Made by a program: the position numbers and the translations under genes
Notes under the pieces: model-generated
The model's database searches: none
Told to the model about the DNA's origin: nothing
Seen by the model: the letters and a program-made list of their open reading frames with translations, nothing else
Assembly: GCA_964020975.1 (NCBI GenBank)
Contig: CAXHWN010002425.1
Span: forward strand, 319,501-383,500
Reading direction: 5' to 3'
Source: Hermodice carunculata
Taxonomy: Eukaryota; Annelida; Polychaeta; Eunicida; Amphinomidae
DNA length: 64,000 nt
Part shown: piece after piece, positions 51,941 through 63,925 of the stretch
How the letters are laid out: every line of letters starts with the position of its first letter
Numbering within the stretch: position 1 is the stretch's first letter

Positions 51941-52201
51941 ATGAAGTCTGGAAGTAAATATGTTAATTATATGCTTGAGAACAAAGGCCACTCAGATAGA
52001 AATAATGTATGTCGGACTTCAACTATTTGTTGTAATTTTTCACAATTTGGACTCTTATCCAAGAGCGGGTTTGCTTGGCTATATCGTGCAACTAGACTAC
52101 CATTAGTGTACAGAACGCATTTGCATGAAGCAAATCAAAGGTGCACTGGAACAAACAGGGGTGACATAAAATGTTTATCACCAAAATGTGCAATAAGTTG
52201 A
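51941..52201 (+). CDS. Candidate Ig-like exon 1
   Basis: The plus-strand frame contains ICCNFSQFGLLSKSGFAWLYR, then about 25 residues, then NRGDIKCLSPKC. The pattern of a Cys strand, then a Trp strand, then Gly-Asp-x-x-Cys resembles the B, C and F strands of an Ig domain. It ends at a TGA soon after the second Cys. Splice sites are not convincing. It lies 0.5 and 1.3 kb before two similar candidates on the same strand, which strengthens the case a little. Function and family are unknown. Confidence 0.35.
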   Translation: MKSGSKYVNYMLENKGHSDRNNVCRTSTICCNFSQFGLLSKSGFAWLYRATRLPLVYRTHLHEANQRCTGTNRGDIKCLSPKCAIS

Positions 52202-52668
52202 ATACGGAACTAAACCTTGGACTTCTGAACATGTCACCTTGCTTGCTTGGTAACTGACGGCTTTTGATCGTGGACGTGCATTCGGTGCAGTTTCTCTAGC
52301 ATTGTTGAAAAGTGTTTTGCATTTCTAAGTTTCACGACATCTTGTCATGTCAGGTATCTAATGTATGATGTATTGCTTGTTGGATATTCAGGTCTCGCTG
52401 CATATCTGATGATGTTTAAGTTGATGGACTTGTCAAGATTTGCACGATTTTTAACTAAGACTAATTTTCCACAAGATACTGGCATGAATGGTCTCATACA
52501 AGTGTTTGCTCTTCCGCATATGGATCAGGTAATTGTGACGCATGTAAGTAGATGTTATGTGCGTGACGTAACTGCTAATTTTTGTGACAAAACCTCATTT
52601 ATTTATTTGTTTATTAATTGACTGGTTACTTGATTTATAACAAAGACGGGACAGGTATAAAGTTACTT

Positions 52669-52923
52669 GAAGCGCCAAACCCACCCCAGGTTGGGGGCTT
52701 TGTGCATTTCTTTCGTACGGCAAGTGGCCGCAATACGATCATTGAAACCCACCAGTTGTTCGACACCGGCAGAAGGATATCCAGTATAGACATGGTCGTC
52801 TCTCTGGGTATACCAGGGTCGCTTTTCCACTACGGCTCCATTGTTACTTGTATAGCCAAGATGGAGGTGGGGTTGGCTCTGCTTCAGTTACTAGCGAACA
52901 CTTACGTAGGTTCAGCTGCATAA
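52669..52923 (+). CDS. Candidate Ig-like exon 2
   Basis: A GC-richer open stretch preceded by a possible acceptor (gacgggacag). It encodes EAPNPPQVGGFVHFFRTASG, later RISSIDMVVSL, then HYGSIVTCIAKMEVG. The pattern GG-x-V-x-F, later Ser/Asp strand, later G-x-x-V-x-Cys aligns with the next candidate exon at 53.5 kb. A GT after 'aagatggag' at about 52867 or one at about 52912 might be a donor. It looks like one beta-sandwich domain of an extracellular protein. Not recognised by name. Confidence 0.4.
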   Translation, partial: EAPNPPQVGGFVHFFRTASGRNTIIETHQLFDTGRRISSIDMVVSLGIPGSLFHYGSIVTCIAKMEVGLALLQLLANTYVGSAA

Positions 52924-53227
52924 AAAATATAAAAAAATCCATATACGGAACCAATTCAAGACGGTGTGTCCTGTTGAGATTGTTTTATATGATTGCGTGG
53001 TGTTTAGGGAATTTCAGAACGCTTACTTTGGAGTCAATTGGAAAAAAAGTTCAAGTTAAATAATTAACATCCTAAGTCTAATTAGTCAATAGTCTGTGCA
53101 TCTGATGAGAGATCAAGGTGTAGCTACAATATAATTTGCCTGGTACCACTGATCAAAATCCTCATCACCATCACATGAAAGTAAAAGCAAAAGCAAACAC
53201 ACAAAAATAGCAAAGTACACACACACG

Positions 53228-53352
53228 CTAAAAAACAAAAAAAACAAAACAAAACAAAACGAATGAAAACAAAAACAAAACAAAATGAAGGGGATAAAAT
53301 AACCAGAAAAAACAAACCAAAACAAAACAAAACAAAACAAACCCCCCCCCCA
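53228..53352. repeat. AAAAC-rich simple repeat and C-run
   Basis: Irregular (AAAAC)n on the plus strand ending in about ten C residues. Phe-rich minus-strand frames are artefacts. Confidence 0.85.
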
Positions 53353-53524
53353 CGAAAAAAAAGAAACCCAAACAATATGTATCAAAGTCTGCTACTAATT
53401 TAGCAGTTTCCATGGAAATCCATTGTGTTAGCGTGAGTATGGGTGTGTGTGTGTGTGTGGCAAAGAGATATTTTCACTACTGCATGTTTGTTCCTTTACC
53501 TGTAAGGGCCACCTCTGTTAACAG

Positions 53525-53775
53525 TACGAATATTCCGTAACCTTACGTGGGATGGTGGAACTGTCAATTTTAGGTTTAACATAAGCGCAGCAAATTATCA
53601 ATACAGGAATAGATTGATAAATCAAGAAAAACTCGTGACGTCTCTTAACACCAAGGATTGGTTGATTTTGAACTTTACATCATCGATGGCTGGGAATGTT
53701 GTTTGTCTCGTGCACTATGAAGGCTGCACTGCGTCCGGTCACCCGATGCTAAAAGTAACCGTTGCTGTTAACTAA
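53525..53775 (+). CDS. Candidate Ig-like exon 3 (terminal)
   Basis: About 82 codons after a good-looking acceptor (cacctctgttaacag at 53524), ending at TAA 53773-53775. The frame has no internal ATG start and reads RIFRNLTWDGGTVNFRFN, DWLILNFTSSMAGNVVCLV, HYEGC and a final KVTVAVN strand. Two N-glycosylation sequons (NLT, NFT) and the G-N-V-V-C strand suggest an extracellular Ig-like domain, likely the last exon. The splice phase to exon 2 is not settled, so the three exons may belong to one gene or to relics. Confidence 0.45.
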
Positions 53776-55221
53776 TTGGCACAAAAATATTTCAAATATA
53801 CATAATGTTGCAATGTTGCATAAAGTGACGTGAATATAAGAAATTTTGAGGGCCAAAGGCATGCTGAATGTGATGGTTAATGTTGATATATTGTTCAACG
53901 GTGCTTAATTTTGAAATATTAATTACTATCAAATCTCAATAAATCATAGACTTCTTGTGGTATTGCATGTAGGTTCCAGTAAGGCAAGATCACATGCATT
54001 CAATCCTTTTAACAACTTTTATTTTGAACAATAATTGGTTGCCATAATGTCTTTTTTCAATACAAATGACTGATCTCTAAAATTTTATAGTTTTTTGGGG
54101 GAAACCCTAAGCTACACGCTAATTTCAAGCATTTTATGTTATCTTGTCCAGTTTTTAAAGGAACGACGGATAGGATCTCTGAAATCAAACCCGAAGTTTA
54201 ATTCATTTATTTAATGTGGTCAATATTCTATCCTACTCGTGTTCTCTTCAGTTTTCTGACATGGATGTCTGGTACCCAGAGGTCATTTTTTATTCTTACA
54301 AATATATTGAATGAATCCTGGCATATTTCAGTACTTGGGAAATTTCATAATACTTTGTGAATGTCACACTTCCACGTAGCGGGGCAATTTATATAGACTA
54401 TTATCCCCACCCTCGCCCCTCCTCGTATTTTCCATAGTAACAAAATATCAATTGCTCACGACAGACAATTGCTTTATTGATTTATCCCTTACTTGAAACC
54501 GGTCAAAAATGGACGGTGGTCAAACGTCTGCTTCAGATTTTTTTCCTAATTTATTTCAACAGCAATGAAAAGTTAACTGCAACTTGCGTATATGGGACCT
54601 AACGAGAGCACATGCCACAGGAGAACATCTTTTCTTCCCAAGGGTAGAGCACTAAGAGGACAACCCATGGCAGGGAAAGCTGTTAATGCGGTTTTAATTC
54701 AGGGGAGAAAGGCTAATTGTCACGTCTGAAAAAACGTAGTGTCTTTGTGTAAACAGGTTCTCCCTTTCTTACCTATAATTGTTTTATTCCTTGCAGGTAA
54801 AGTACATGGTTCTGCATATATTGCGCGGTATTTTAGCATGGTTGCTGTTATCGTTCTTGTGAAAACTTTATTTTCTATGTTGGTGTGAGAAGAGAGAAGA
54901 ATTGTTGCATGGGAGGTAGAGATACTACATCATTTATAAATTACATACGGAATATGAACATCACATCATTTATAAATGATGCCATAAGAGATAATAATAC
55001 AAGCTCACGCGTAAACCATATTTAAAAGGTGAGAGTCCAGTTTTGCTTCTTAAATCATGTCATGCAAACCTACAGTAGTGCCTCATACATGATATCATAA
55101 TATGTAACAGAAATACTCCATTTAGAAATATATACAAAAGGAAATGGGAGAACAAAATTCTTTTATAATTTATAATTGTACCAAGAGTACTAATTGTATT
55201 TGTGTCTTTTTGCCCTGAACC

Positions 55222-55445
55222 CATTACCCTATTGCGCAGTCCGAACCCTTTACTCTCCATTAGCTAACCTGTACCTGTCTAACCTATATACATATGGAAT
55301 TAAAATTGTCCATATTGCACACATTCCTCTGTAAAACTTTTACATAGGCTGTATCAGCGCAAATAAATTAAAGGGTCTTCAGCGGGTAACTACCCAGCAT
55401 ATTTCGGAGCCTATTACCCGTACACGTGTCTCTGAGTAGCGGCTC
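55222..55445. repeat. Interspersed repeat, copy B (partner at 2.15 kb)
   Basis: Colinear with 2145-2360: cagtccgaac, 'attgtccatattgcacacattc', gcgcaaata and gggtcttcagcgggta occur in the same order. Sequence identity looks moderate, with small indels. It lies about 550 bp from the end of the Penelope-like element but in unrelated DNA. Confidence 0.65.
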
Positions 55446-55997
55446 CTTGTCTAAGCTAAATATTCAGCAAAGGCAACCCACATAATAATGAATAAATATG
55501 AACGTGGCAAATGATGAATTAGCTAAATACGCGAAGTTTTGCGTATAAATGCAGAGCTTGATTATGAAAGAAGAACACCTGTAAAACAAACCATAAATAC
55601 TAAATTTGTAGTACAGGTTCAGAAAAGAACAATTTGAGTTACCCCTGAACCAATTTGCACCCTTTCTAGCTGGACAGCTTATTATACTTAAACCAGCCGC
55701 CAGTGTATAACTGCAGGGGAAACAAGCTGGGACATTATATTTAGTCCCAGTAATTGTAAGAAAAACAGTTGCGGCTCGCCCACCTGTACAAACCAAGGGA
55801 AATACTAACAATGGACATCCTGCACCACAAATGTAGAACAAACTCCATGATGACACACACCCCTCAAACAATTCAGCTCTATTTCACTGCCTGCCCTGAG
55901 TCAATGTATCAATGAAATGTGTCAGGTTTGTGACATTTGAGAAAATACCGTCAATTTTGTGTATTTTTTTTTTTAATTGAGTAAATGTGCATTTAGG

Positions 55998-56634
55998 CAT
56001 GTCAGAAAAAGGATGAAAGTCATTAGCATTTATGCAAAAAACAACATATTATCAAAACAATTTTTCTTAGCAGGATTTTAAGTACAAATAGGCAAGCATG
56101 TAACTTTAGTAGGCTGCTTCTTGCTACCAATAGCCCGGGGGTGGGGGTGGGGGTGGGGTTGACCTGACAGAAAACATGCAAGCCTAAAATATATGAAAAT
56201 GAATATTAAAACAGAAACATGCCAAAGATAAAGTTAAGCAGCAAAACAGACAAGTCTAAAAAACCATAAATTTTTGTAGCCAAACTTCTAATAATCTTTG
56301 GATATTAACAGCAAAATTATAGGGCAAGCCAGAAAAGAATGAAAGTCATTTTTATTTAAGTCAAGAGAATGCAATGAAAATACAATATTGTTGAACCAGT
56401 ACAATAAGGCCAGATTGTAACTGTCGTCAGTAGCTGCTTGCTACCTATAGCCCCTGGGGTATTGCCCTAACAGAAAACAAGCTAGCCTAAAATGTCTGAA
56501 AGGTAAACATGAAAACAGAATGATGCCAAATGATTGAATTAAGTCGCAAAACAGGCAAGCCTAAAGTCTCTAAAATAATTAAAGCCAAACTTTCTAACCA
56601 TCTCGGGATATATAAAGCATAATTTGTAGGAATA
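55998..56634. repeat. Tandem duplication of the Penelope-like element's 3' end
   Basis: Unit 1 (56326-56634) and unit 2 (55998-56325) match in order: gaaagtcatt, 'agctgcttgctacctatagccc' against 'ggctgcttcttgctaccaatagccc', gacagaaaacatgcaagccta, and the closing 'ccaaacttctaa..atctttgg'. Unit 1 overlaps the last codons of the RT, so the duplicated segment is element sequence. Penelope-like elements are known for such partial tandem copies ('pseudo-LTRs'). Confidence 0.8.
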
Positions 56635-59200
56635 TTTGATCAAAAGTACATCTTTGAATCCTCTTGACTCAAGTTTATTGTAAATAAATTTGGTTCTAGG
56701 TGCAAAGTCCTGAAATTTAGAACAAACACAACCAAATCTCTTACTCTGTGACAAAAACGTAATATATCCAATAGTTTCCGAAATATTACTGTCCGAGAAA
56801 GGATAAGTAAGTACTTCAAAGTTAAACTCATCTATTTTGTGATAGACTTTAATACAAAACCTGTCATAAGTGACCTGAATATCCACGTCCAATAACAAAC
56901 CTCTGAAACCATCTGAATTGTAACTCTCCAAAGGGATATCTTATGGGTAAATGTCTTTTAGCAATTTCACTGAAATTTTGTACATTTAAGCAAGCAATGT
57001 CATCAATATATCTTGCGTTCCTTGATAATTTTATAGCCATTTGAAAGGCACTTTTCATCAATTTATCCATATGCTTAAATTCAAGCCAGGTTAAATATAA
57101 ATCTGCCAGTTAAGGAAAGCAGTTGCTACCCATAGGAATCCCTTTTACTTGTTTAAAAACCAATGGTCCACATTGAACAAAGGTTCTATCCAAAAGAAAT
57201 TTTATAGCATTTATCGAAGTTTCAACAGTGTAAGATTGAACATGTCTTTTTGAATATTTATTGTGTAAGCAATATGCTTTCTTTGCATATGAAGCAATAT
57301 GCTTTTTTTGTATATGAATTAATATTTACGTATGGTTTACCATTATGTTTAAGCATTTCCACATTGATTCTGAAAGTGAACTTTTGACTTCATCTATGGG
57401 TAGATTTGTGAACAGTGTAGAAAAATCAATAGATTTGATATTTTTTGCTTTAACATCTTTGATTTTAGATACAAACTCGGAAGAATTGCTAATACTAAAA
57501 AAAATTATTTCACAGTTTCTAGAAATTGCATAACAGTATTTACGAAAATGATTCCTAATTGCAATCAAACACAATGTTTTTTCATTTGATAATTGTTTTG
57601 TTTTACATTTTGAAGCACCGTTTATGAATCTAGATTTAAAAGGGTTTTTATGTAATTTGGGTATCCAGAACAAAAGTGGAAGAGAGCAGTCCTCTTCAGA
57701 AATTTTGATATTAAAATTCCTTTTCATTTCATCTTTATGTGTACCTATCATATTATAAATGGATTATTTGTGTAATTTATATACGTCATTTCCTCTTATG
57801 TCTGAAATACTGTGGATACCAAGTTCCTTATTCAAAACATCTACATAATAATGTTTGCAGAGGATCGCTAAATTGTTACCTGCCTAATCTATGTTTGTGA
57901 CTACAAATCTTTCTTGCACTTCTTTGACTACTTTTGAAACTTTAGGCTGTTTAGATTAACCGTATTGAAATTCTACCTTAATGTGGGATTTATAACGATA
58001 AATTCTATTTCTAAAACAGTTTTCAAGTTTGATAACCATCCTTCAAATTTCTGTAATTCCATATTTTCTTTCTTTGCCCATTTTATACAAAAGGAATCAA
58101 ATGCGTCACATCTATCTTGACATTATACTGTCAATGTTCAACTTGGGGCATATCCGATATTTTGTACCTTTTTATCATTTTTTTTTAAACTTGAATTTTG
58201 TATTATATCTAAATTACCTGTAAATACATATTTGTGGTATACATCAGCAAAATTAGAATATTTACTATAAGACATACAGTCACAATGTTGATTCGCTTCG
58301 ATATCCTCAAGAGTAATTGGAGCTAGAAATGTCTTGTAATTCATGATACTTTGTTCAAAATTGTTGCCATATTTATACGAAATGATTGGGAATCTTTTAT
58401 TTTGCACTCCTTGGAAATCATGTTACGACCAAGTTTCAATTTGAAAAGGAATTGAATGTATAGTTAGTCAATAATTTTGTGTTTGAATGGAATGCTGCAA
58501 AACATTTGATCTAATCTTTTCTTATTAGAATCTGGTTTCCGAATAGTTGTTGTGTAAGCATACACAATTTTACAAAAAATTTTCGGAAATGTGTGTTCTG
58601 AATCAGTAAAACCCAAATATTCATTGATTCTTGTTATGTATCGAAATAATAGTGCTTTAAGAGCTGTATATAATTGATTAATGCCAATGGAGAAAGCCTG
58701 TAGTAAATTTTGGACAAGGTCTTTTGTATCCACGTTCCTACATTTCTTGTTTTTTCCATGAGTATCTTTGTCCGTGACCTCTTCTTCTTTTAATACCAGC
58801 CTGATTATTACGAAAAGTTGTGTGACTGCTGTCAAGAATTGCAAAGTCCAAATTCCGAACATCACCGAGGCCAAAAATTCTGTCATTGAGTCCAAAAGGA
58901 AAAGCTAAATTAAGTGTTTTGATCCAAAAATCTTCGTTTTGTAATAATTTCCTTGTGTTAACACAACTTTCTCAGTCTAACCAATTTGGCTCCATGTAAT
59001 CATTAATTTGTATCCGGCAATCCAAATGTGAATGTTACGCAGAATTGAAATGGTTCCACAAAAAAGTGTTTAACTTGTGATATTTAATTGTAGTTAAATG
59101 ACCACTAAATCTCTTTTTAACTGATTGAGTAATACAATAGCACTTGACATAGTTTTGCTATGAGGTATTAATACCACTTTGCTCATAAATTATTTTTGAT
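56540..59200 (-). mobile_element. Penelope-like retroelement, permuted (endonuclease before RT)
   Basis: Minus-strand fossil. At the 5' side (about 58880-59170) is the rear half of a GIY-YIG-type endonuclease: KKRFSGHLTT, FLWNHFN, HSHLDCRIQI, then EDFWIKTLNLAFPFGLNDRI. The reverse transcriptase follows: LFWIPKLHKNPFKSRFI and SIDFSTLFTNLP (about 57400-57690), GIPMG (about 57140), ARYIDDI with the catalytic Asp pair (about 57000-57020), and the C-terminal SQSKRFGCVCSKFQDF block (about 56700-56760). Endonuclease first and RT last, with nothing after it, is the layout described for Naiad/Chlamys-type Penelope elements rather than classical ones. The copy is broken by several stops and frame changes, so it is inactive and moderately old. 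Confidence 0.8.
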
Positions 59201-59600
59201 AGTTAACTATATCCCCAAATTTGTCCTTGCTCTCTTTACCCACCATGGCCAGGATCAAGTGTTTTGCTTCTCTGTTCAAGAAAGAAGACAACGTCAAGGA
59301 AACTATTGCTTTAGAGCTTTGGCTTTCACTGTATTAAGTATATACAGGGACGTGCATGTCGGCGGGATTAGGCACTGAAGGCCCGTCTTTGCAGCTAGGT
59401 CTATATCGGTGTCGTTTCTTCATTTAACACCTGGATGTGTTTATCTTGCCATTTGGCTGCTTTCGCTCATCTTACCGGAAATAGCGACGCCATTGTGCAT
59501 TCTATTCTTGGTGTAGAAGTAAACATCCAGCATCCAGACAAATAAACAAAATTTATGTCTAAAAAGATACAATATTTTAATAGTCAACTTACCTCCGTGT

Positions 59601-59818
59601 GCTGGGTGATGTTGACTGGCCTGCATTCCTGCCGGGATTCGCGGCAAACCTGGTTTGCCGCACGTCGCGGGAAGGAATGCAGGTGAAGCTTTCGGGTCAA
59701 GTTTGCCGCGGGTCCCTGGAGGAATGCGGACCAGTGAACATCATCCTGCATTCGGCTTTCAGGCTAAGTTTGCCGCGAGTCCCGGGAGGAATGCGGGCTA
59801 GTGAACATCACCAAGCAT
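59601..59818. mobile_element. Short inverted-repeat (foldback/MITE-like) element
   Basis: The left end tgctgggtgatgtt…gcattcctgccgg…gcggcaaac is matched in reverse complement by the right end tgcttggtgatgttcactag and gcattcctcccgg…gcggcaaac. A third copy of the same core lies inside in direct orientation with the right end (about 59693-59740). It is GC-rich against AT-rich flanks and non-coding. No target duplication is obvious. Confidence 0.75.
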
Positions 59819-60134
59819 AACAAAGACAATTTAACTACTTATATAGCATGTTCTATGAAGCCAAACCAAACCTGAGGGAAGTTAATGCTGCTGACTTGTC
59901 AGCCAAACTGCACGGGAACATTTTCAACACGGTAAATCGCCATATTTTTAAGGCTGTTGAATTTACCGCGTTCACCCTATAGCTGATGTCCTGCTTGGAG
60001 CGGATGCGATAACAAGAATCCGAACGGCGGACTGACTGAATGGCTCTTCTTATTTGTTTCAAAAGAAGCTGTCATGAATTCTATACTCTGTCATTTCCTT
60101 AATGGACATATTTAGGACTACATGTATTCTTACA

Positions 60135-60186
60135 CACACAGGCATACACACACACACACACACGCACACACACACACACACACACA
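60135..60186. repeat. (CA)n microsatellite
   Basis: About 50 bp of CA with a G interruption. Confidence 0.95.
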
Positions 60187-60689
60187 AAGTGTAGATCAAA
60201 GCAAAACAGAAAAGCGTCTCATAATGTAACTTTCATACATGAAATGTAAATATGGATGAATGAAGTCAAAAATGGTTATTTCATTCGTGACAAGCAATGC
60301 GGGTCGTATGACATTAACTTTTCAGCTGGGTATTGCAAAATTTGTACACTACACCCAACGTTTTCTTATGAGCAAAGACTGGCTTATAGGTGCATAATGC
60401 AGCAGATGGGATACGCCACATTGCTACGAGGAGGGGACAACCATAGCATATATTTAAGCATTAGATAAGACAAATGATAATTTCAGACTCAAAAAAGAGA
60501 AATAAAATACGTTGAATTGCCCCTTACAGTGATACAACTTTGGCACAATGAAGGTAAAAAATCTGGCATCATAGTTTTCACATTCTATGAATGTGCAGGG
60601 AAATCGATATACAGTATAGCTCACACATAAATTCCGTTTATGACGCCATGCTCGCATGCAAACAAAAAAAAAAAAGGAACGCTAGCACG

Positions 60690-61000
60690 TACATATATGC
60701 TAGGCGAGAAAATGCAAACCAATGCCACAGGCATTTCACGGACAAAACGCATATGGCGAATGGCTAGGCGCATAATGTTTATAGACAAAGACATTATGCT
60801 CATCTCCAATCGCACCATAGGCTGTGCCCACTTTGTGACCAACCAAGAATGTTGTTTACCATGGAGTACGTGCGCATTATGAGCGTCACCAAATGCATTG
60901 TGCCAATGGCGAGTCGCCAGATTCTTCTGGCATATTTGGCTGTTAAGCATGTCATTTGGCGATGTGATTTTTTCTCCCATGCGCCAAATTTTATGCCCGC
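60690..61000. repeat. CpG-richer patch with recurrent GGCGA/GCATAATG words
   Basis: The words gcgcataatg, acattatgc, gcgcattatgag and several 'tggcga' or 'tcgcca' recur in both orientations. No open frame is credible. It may be a decayed element with internal short inverted repeats, but ends were not found. Confidence 0.35.
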
Positions 61001-61020
61001 ACGTTTAGATAATGCTGCAC

Positions 61021-61036
61021 GGGGGGGGGGGGGGGG
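61021..61036. repeat. G-run
   Basis: Sixteen consecutive G residues. Confidence 0.95.
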
Positions 61037-61971
61037 ATTTATGCGTGAGCTGTACTTTGGGCCCATTGAAGACTGCTTCACTTAACAAAGAGCTAACACT
61101 GTTCAGGCTGGAAGATATTCCTGGTTCCAACATTGCGATTTTCTTTTTCTGATTCGCTCGTATACTGTGTCACATGATTTTGAGAAGCGGGACAACGGTC
61201 AAACACAGACTGTTACACGCTGGATTCGACATCTCGTTTCCGTGCAAATTTTGAACTGTGGTGGATCATAAACACGGAATCAGTTTATGAATTACCACAC
61301 GAGCAAACATGAACAGAAAGTTACAGAATAGGGTGGGATTTGATGTTAAATTGGAGAAGCGTCAGTCGCCTTGGCCTTGCCTTGGCCTTGCCTTGGCCTT
61401 GATCGGGGTAATTCCGAAGGGCCACGTGTGGACAGCGTTGGTCAACTTGTTGCCAGGGCTTCATAAAACGCTTAGATAAAAAAAATAGCAACAAATAAAG
61501 TCGGATACCACACTGGACAGGCATTGACAGTGTTTGCAAAGAATTTAGAAGCTAATAAAACCAATGGTGTCTGAATTTATCACTATATTTATTTATTATT
61601 AGTTGAAACAATGAATAATTGGTATCATTACAACACTACTTGCTCGTAAAAGTATCGGAAGAGGTGGGTGCTTGAAGTCAAGGAATAGGACCTAGGTCTA
61701 CTTAATTGATCTTTTTAAGTTTCTTTTGTTATTATCTGTATGCACTCTTCACAGTATGGATTCCGTAGTATGCAAGCGCCCCACTGAGTCTGTTCTTCAA
61801 TGTTTTTTGGACCGACTGGCACCGGTCAAGTTAACCAAATCCATGGCACTGACTTCTGCATGGTTTGGGTGCTTGGGGGCGGGTGGGATTCCTTTTTCAC
61901 TGCAAGGCCCACTGCTGCTTGGAAAACGTTCACGTTCTTGTCGATTAGTAGGCTTTTTTTCTCTTGTGCGA

Positions 61972-62480
61972 TACATATAGAATCTTACATGGCAGTGAGT
62001 GAGTTACGATTTTTCTCTCACGAGGGATCGTTGTTGGTGGGGAAAATCACGAGTGACCGCAGGTCACGAGTGTTTTTCCCCACCAACAACGATCCCGAGT
62101 GAGAGAAAAATCGTCACTCACTCACTGCTATATAGGATTTTATTTATTCTATGTTTAATCGAGTATTTACCGCAAAAATTGTCGCTCTTGTTGCTTAGGT
62201 GTCGCCATTTTGAAGCGGAGACTTTTCACTTGGAAATGTCAAATCTGGTGTGCCGTGTTTGTTTACGTTCATCGCAGTTATTCAACGTCACCCGTGACGT
62301 ATAATTAAGCATAGCTCGCGGACGTTTGATTTTGTCTAAATGTCAATGCATTACGTCACTGACGCAGGCGCGTCACGATTCACTTGTAACAATGTTTAGG
62401 TCATGTGACCTACCGTGAGTTACTATTTCTGGATTTCACTCCAGAAAATGATAACTCACTGCCAAACATAGAATAAACCT
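61972..62480. mobile_element. Non-autonomous element with a 137-bp internal hairpin
   Basis: Its outer ends are related in inverted orientation: 'ggcagtgagtgagttacgat' (61991) against 'ggcagtgagttatcatttt' in reverse complement (about 62462). AATA-rich 'tctatgt' or 'atagaat' words lie outside each. Next to the left end lie two 67-nt arms (61992-62058 and 62062-62128), about 91% complementary around a 3-nt centre. They contain repeated tcacgag motifs. The rest holds cgtcac/gtgacg words and no open frame. It is mobilised, if at all, in trans. Confidence 0.7.
61992..62128. repeat. Near-perfect palindrome (67-nt arms, 3-nt loop)
   Basis: The arms differ at about six of 67 positions, mostly where the tcacgag motif is present in both arms rather than mirrored. 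Transcribed from either strand it would form a long hairpin. Confidence 0.95.
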
Positions 62481-63114
62481 ACTTCTTAGTTTCTATAGCG
62501 GTGGGCATGCAGTTGGGAAATGTGCAGTTTCACTGCCAGTAGGTGCAGTGGGTGTCCCAAACTTTTCATTTGATGACAGCTATCACTACACCACACGGTG
62601 CTACCAGGTGTCACCGTTATTATAGATCTATTAGTGATTTCTTTATTAAGGAAAGGCTACATAACAACTTTTATATGAGTCTTTGAAAATTAGTTTTTGA
62701 TAATTTTTCACCATGCATTCGATGGTTTGTCATAACAAATACACATGAACACAGTGGAATCAAACTGAAATTTGGACCAATTTTCAGCGGGGTGGGGGGG
62801 GGGGGTAGTGTTTCAATGGCGGGTCTGAGTAACTAACTCGGGCCCGGCGATATAGACCACCCTGCAACAACACGAACATGCTATAACATTTTTTTTCTGT
62901 ACATTCATGCACGTACCTGTTTAACCGAGGGAAAAATATCCAACTAGAGGGCTGCGTAAACGGCCCGTGTTTAGCTGACCTAAGCTTGTGCCACAAAATT
63001 ATGATTGCAACTGGATAGACCTGTGTTGAGCTTTGGCTGAGTGCATATAATATTTAGAAGTGTTTTTAAGTAGGACGACTAAGCCCCCTTGAACCTCAGT
63101 CCGACTGGCTGCTC

Positions 63115-63445
63115 AGCTGAGCCAAAATTACAGAGCTACCTGGTGAACAAGTTACGAACTAAAAGTCCGGAGGAAAGTTACTGTGTAATATTAAAGCAAC
63201 TGGGTGCTCGGCTTTATAGAATTTTTTTAGGATTTGCCCAAATAAATCAACAAAAAATCATTATAAATACAAAAAACACTGAACCGTGACAATTTAAAGA
63301 CATCTGGTAGAAACTTAACCAAGGTTCATTGCCACCATATTTGATGTCAATCTGGTTGACTGTTTTGGAGAAAATGAAAATGTGAATTAGCATTAGAATG
63401 GCCGTTGACATACATAGTAATCGGTAGGAAAGGTGCACTTACCGA
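63115..63445 (+). repeat. Interspersed repeat family, copy 5 (diverged)
   Basis: It contains gagctacctggtgaacaa, 'ttactgtgtaatattaaagc', aactgggtgctcggcttt and later 'gaatggccgttgacatac', resembling the order in the family at 30.9-32.5 kb. It is more diverged than its right-hand neighbour. Confidence 0.5.
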
Positions 63446-63489
63446 TAAGTACCCAAATTAAAAAAAAAAAAAAAAAAAAGTTAAAAAAT

Positions 63490-63925
63490 CAGGAATTCAC
63501 AGAAGTGCCACCAAGCAAACAATTTTGTTTGACCCTTCCACAAGGAACACATCAAGTTGCAGCTTAGTCTGAGTGATGGTTCTAAAGGAGAAATTGAAAA
63601 TAGTGAAAAACAAAAAAAAAACAAGTCATAAAAATAGGTAAAAATTGCAGCGCCACCTAGTGAACAAATAAGGAGGTCCTTAGAAGTGGTCCTGTGTGAT
63701 ATTAATGCAATTAGGTGAGTGGTTTCTAAGAAGATTTTTTAAAGGTCTTGCCCTACGCCCACCCCCACCCCCCCAAAAAAAATCTTTAAAAACTACAAAA
63801 ATTAATGGAACGTGAATATTTGAACAAACTCGGTAGATTCTGAACAGACGGACGAATGACGGACGATATATGACTCTGCCTAGTAAAAGCTCAGTCTGAC
63901 TAGTCGGTAAGCTAGAGTAAAAGCA
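63490..63925 (+). repeat. Interspersed repeat family, copy 4
   Basis: It matches the 30.9-kb copy in order: gaagtgccaccaagcaaac, tttgacccttccacaaggaa, gtcctgtgtgatattaat, aggtgagtggttt, a C-rich tract with an A-run (63755-63782), and gacggacgaatgacggacga. A pure A-run (63461-63479) lies just upstream. Confidence 0.75.
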
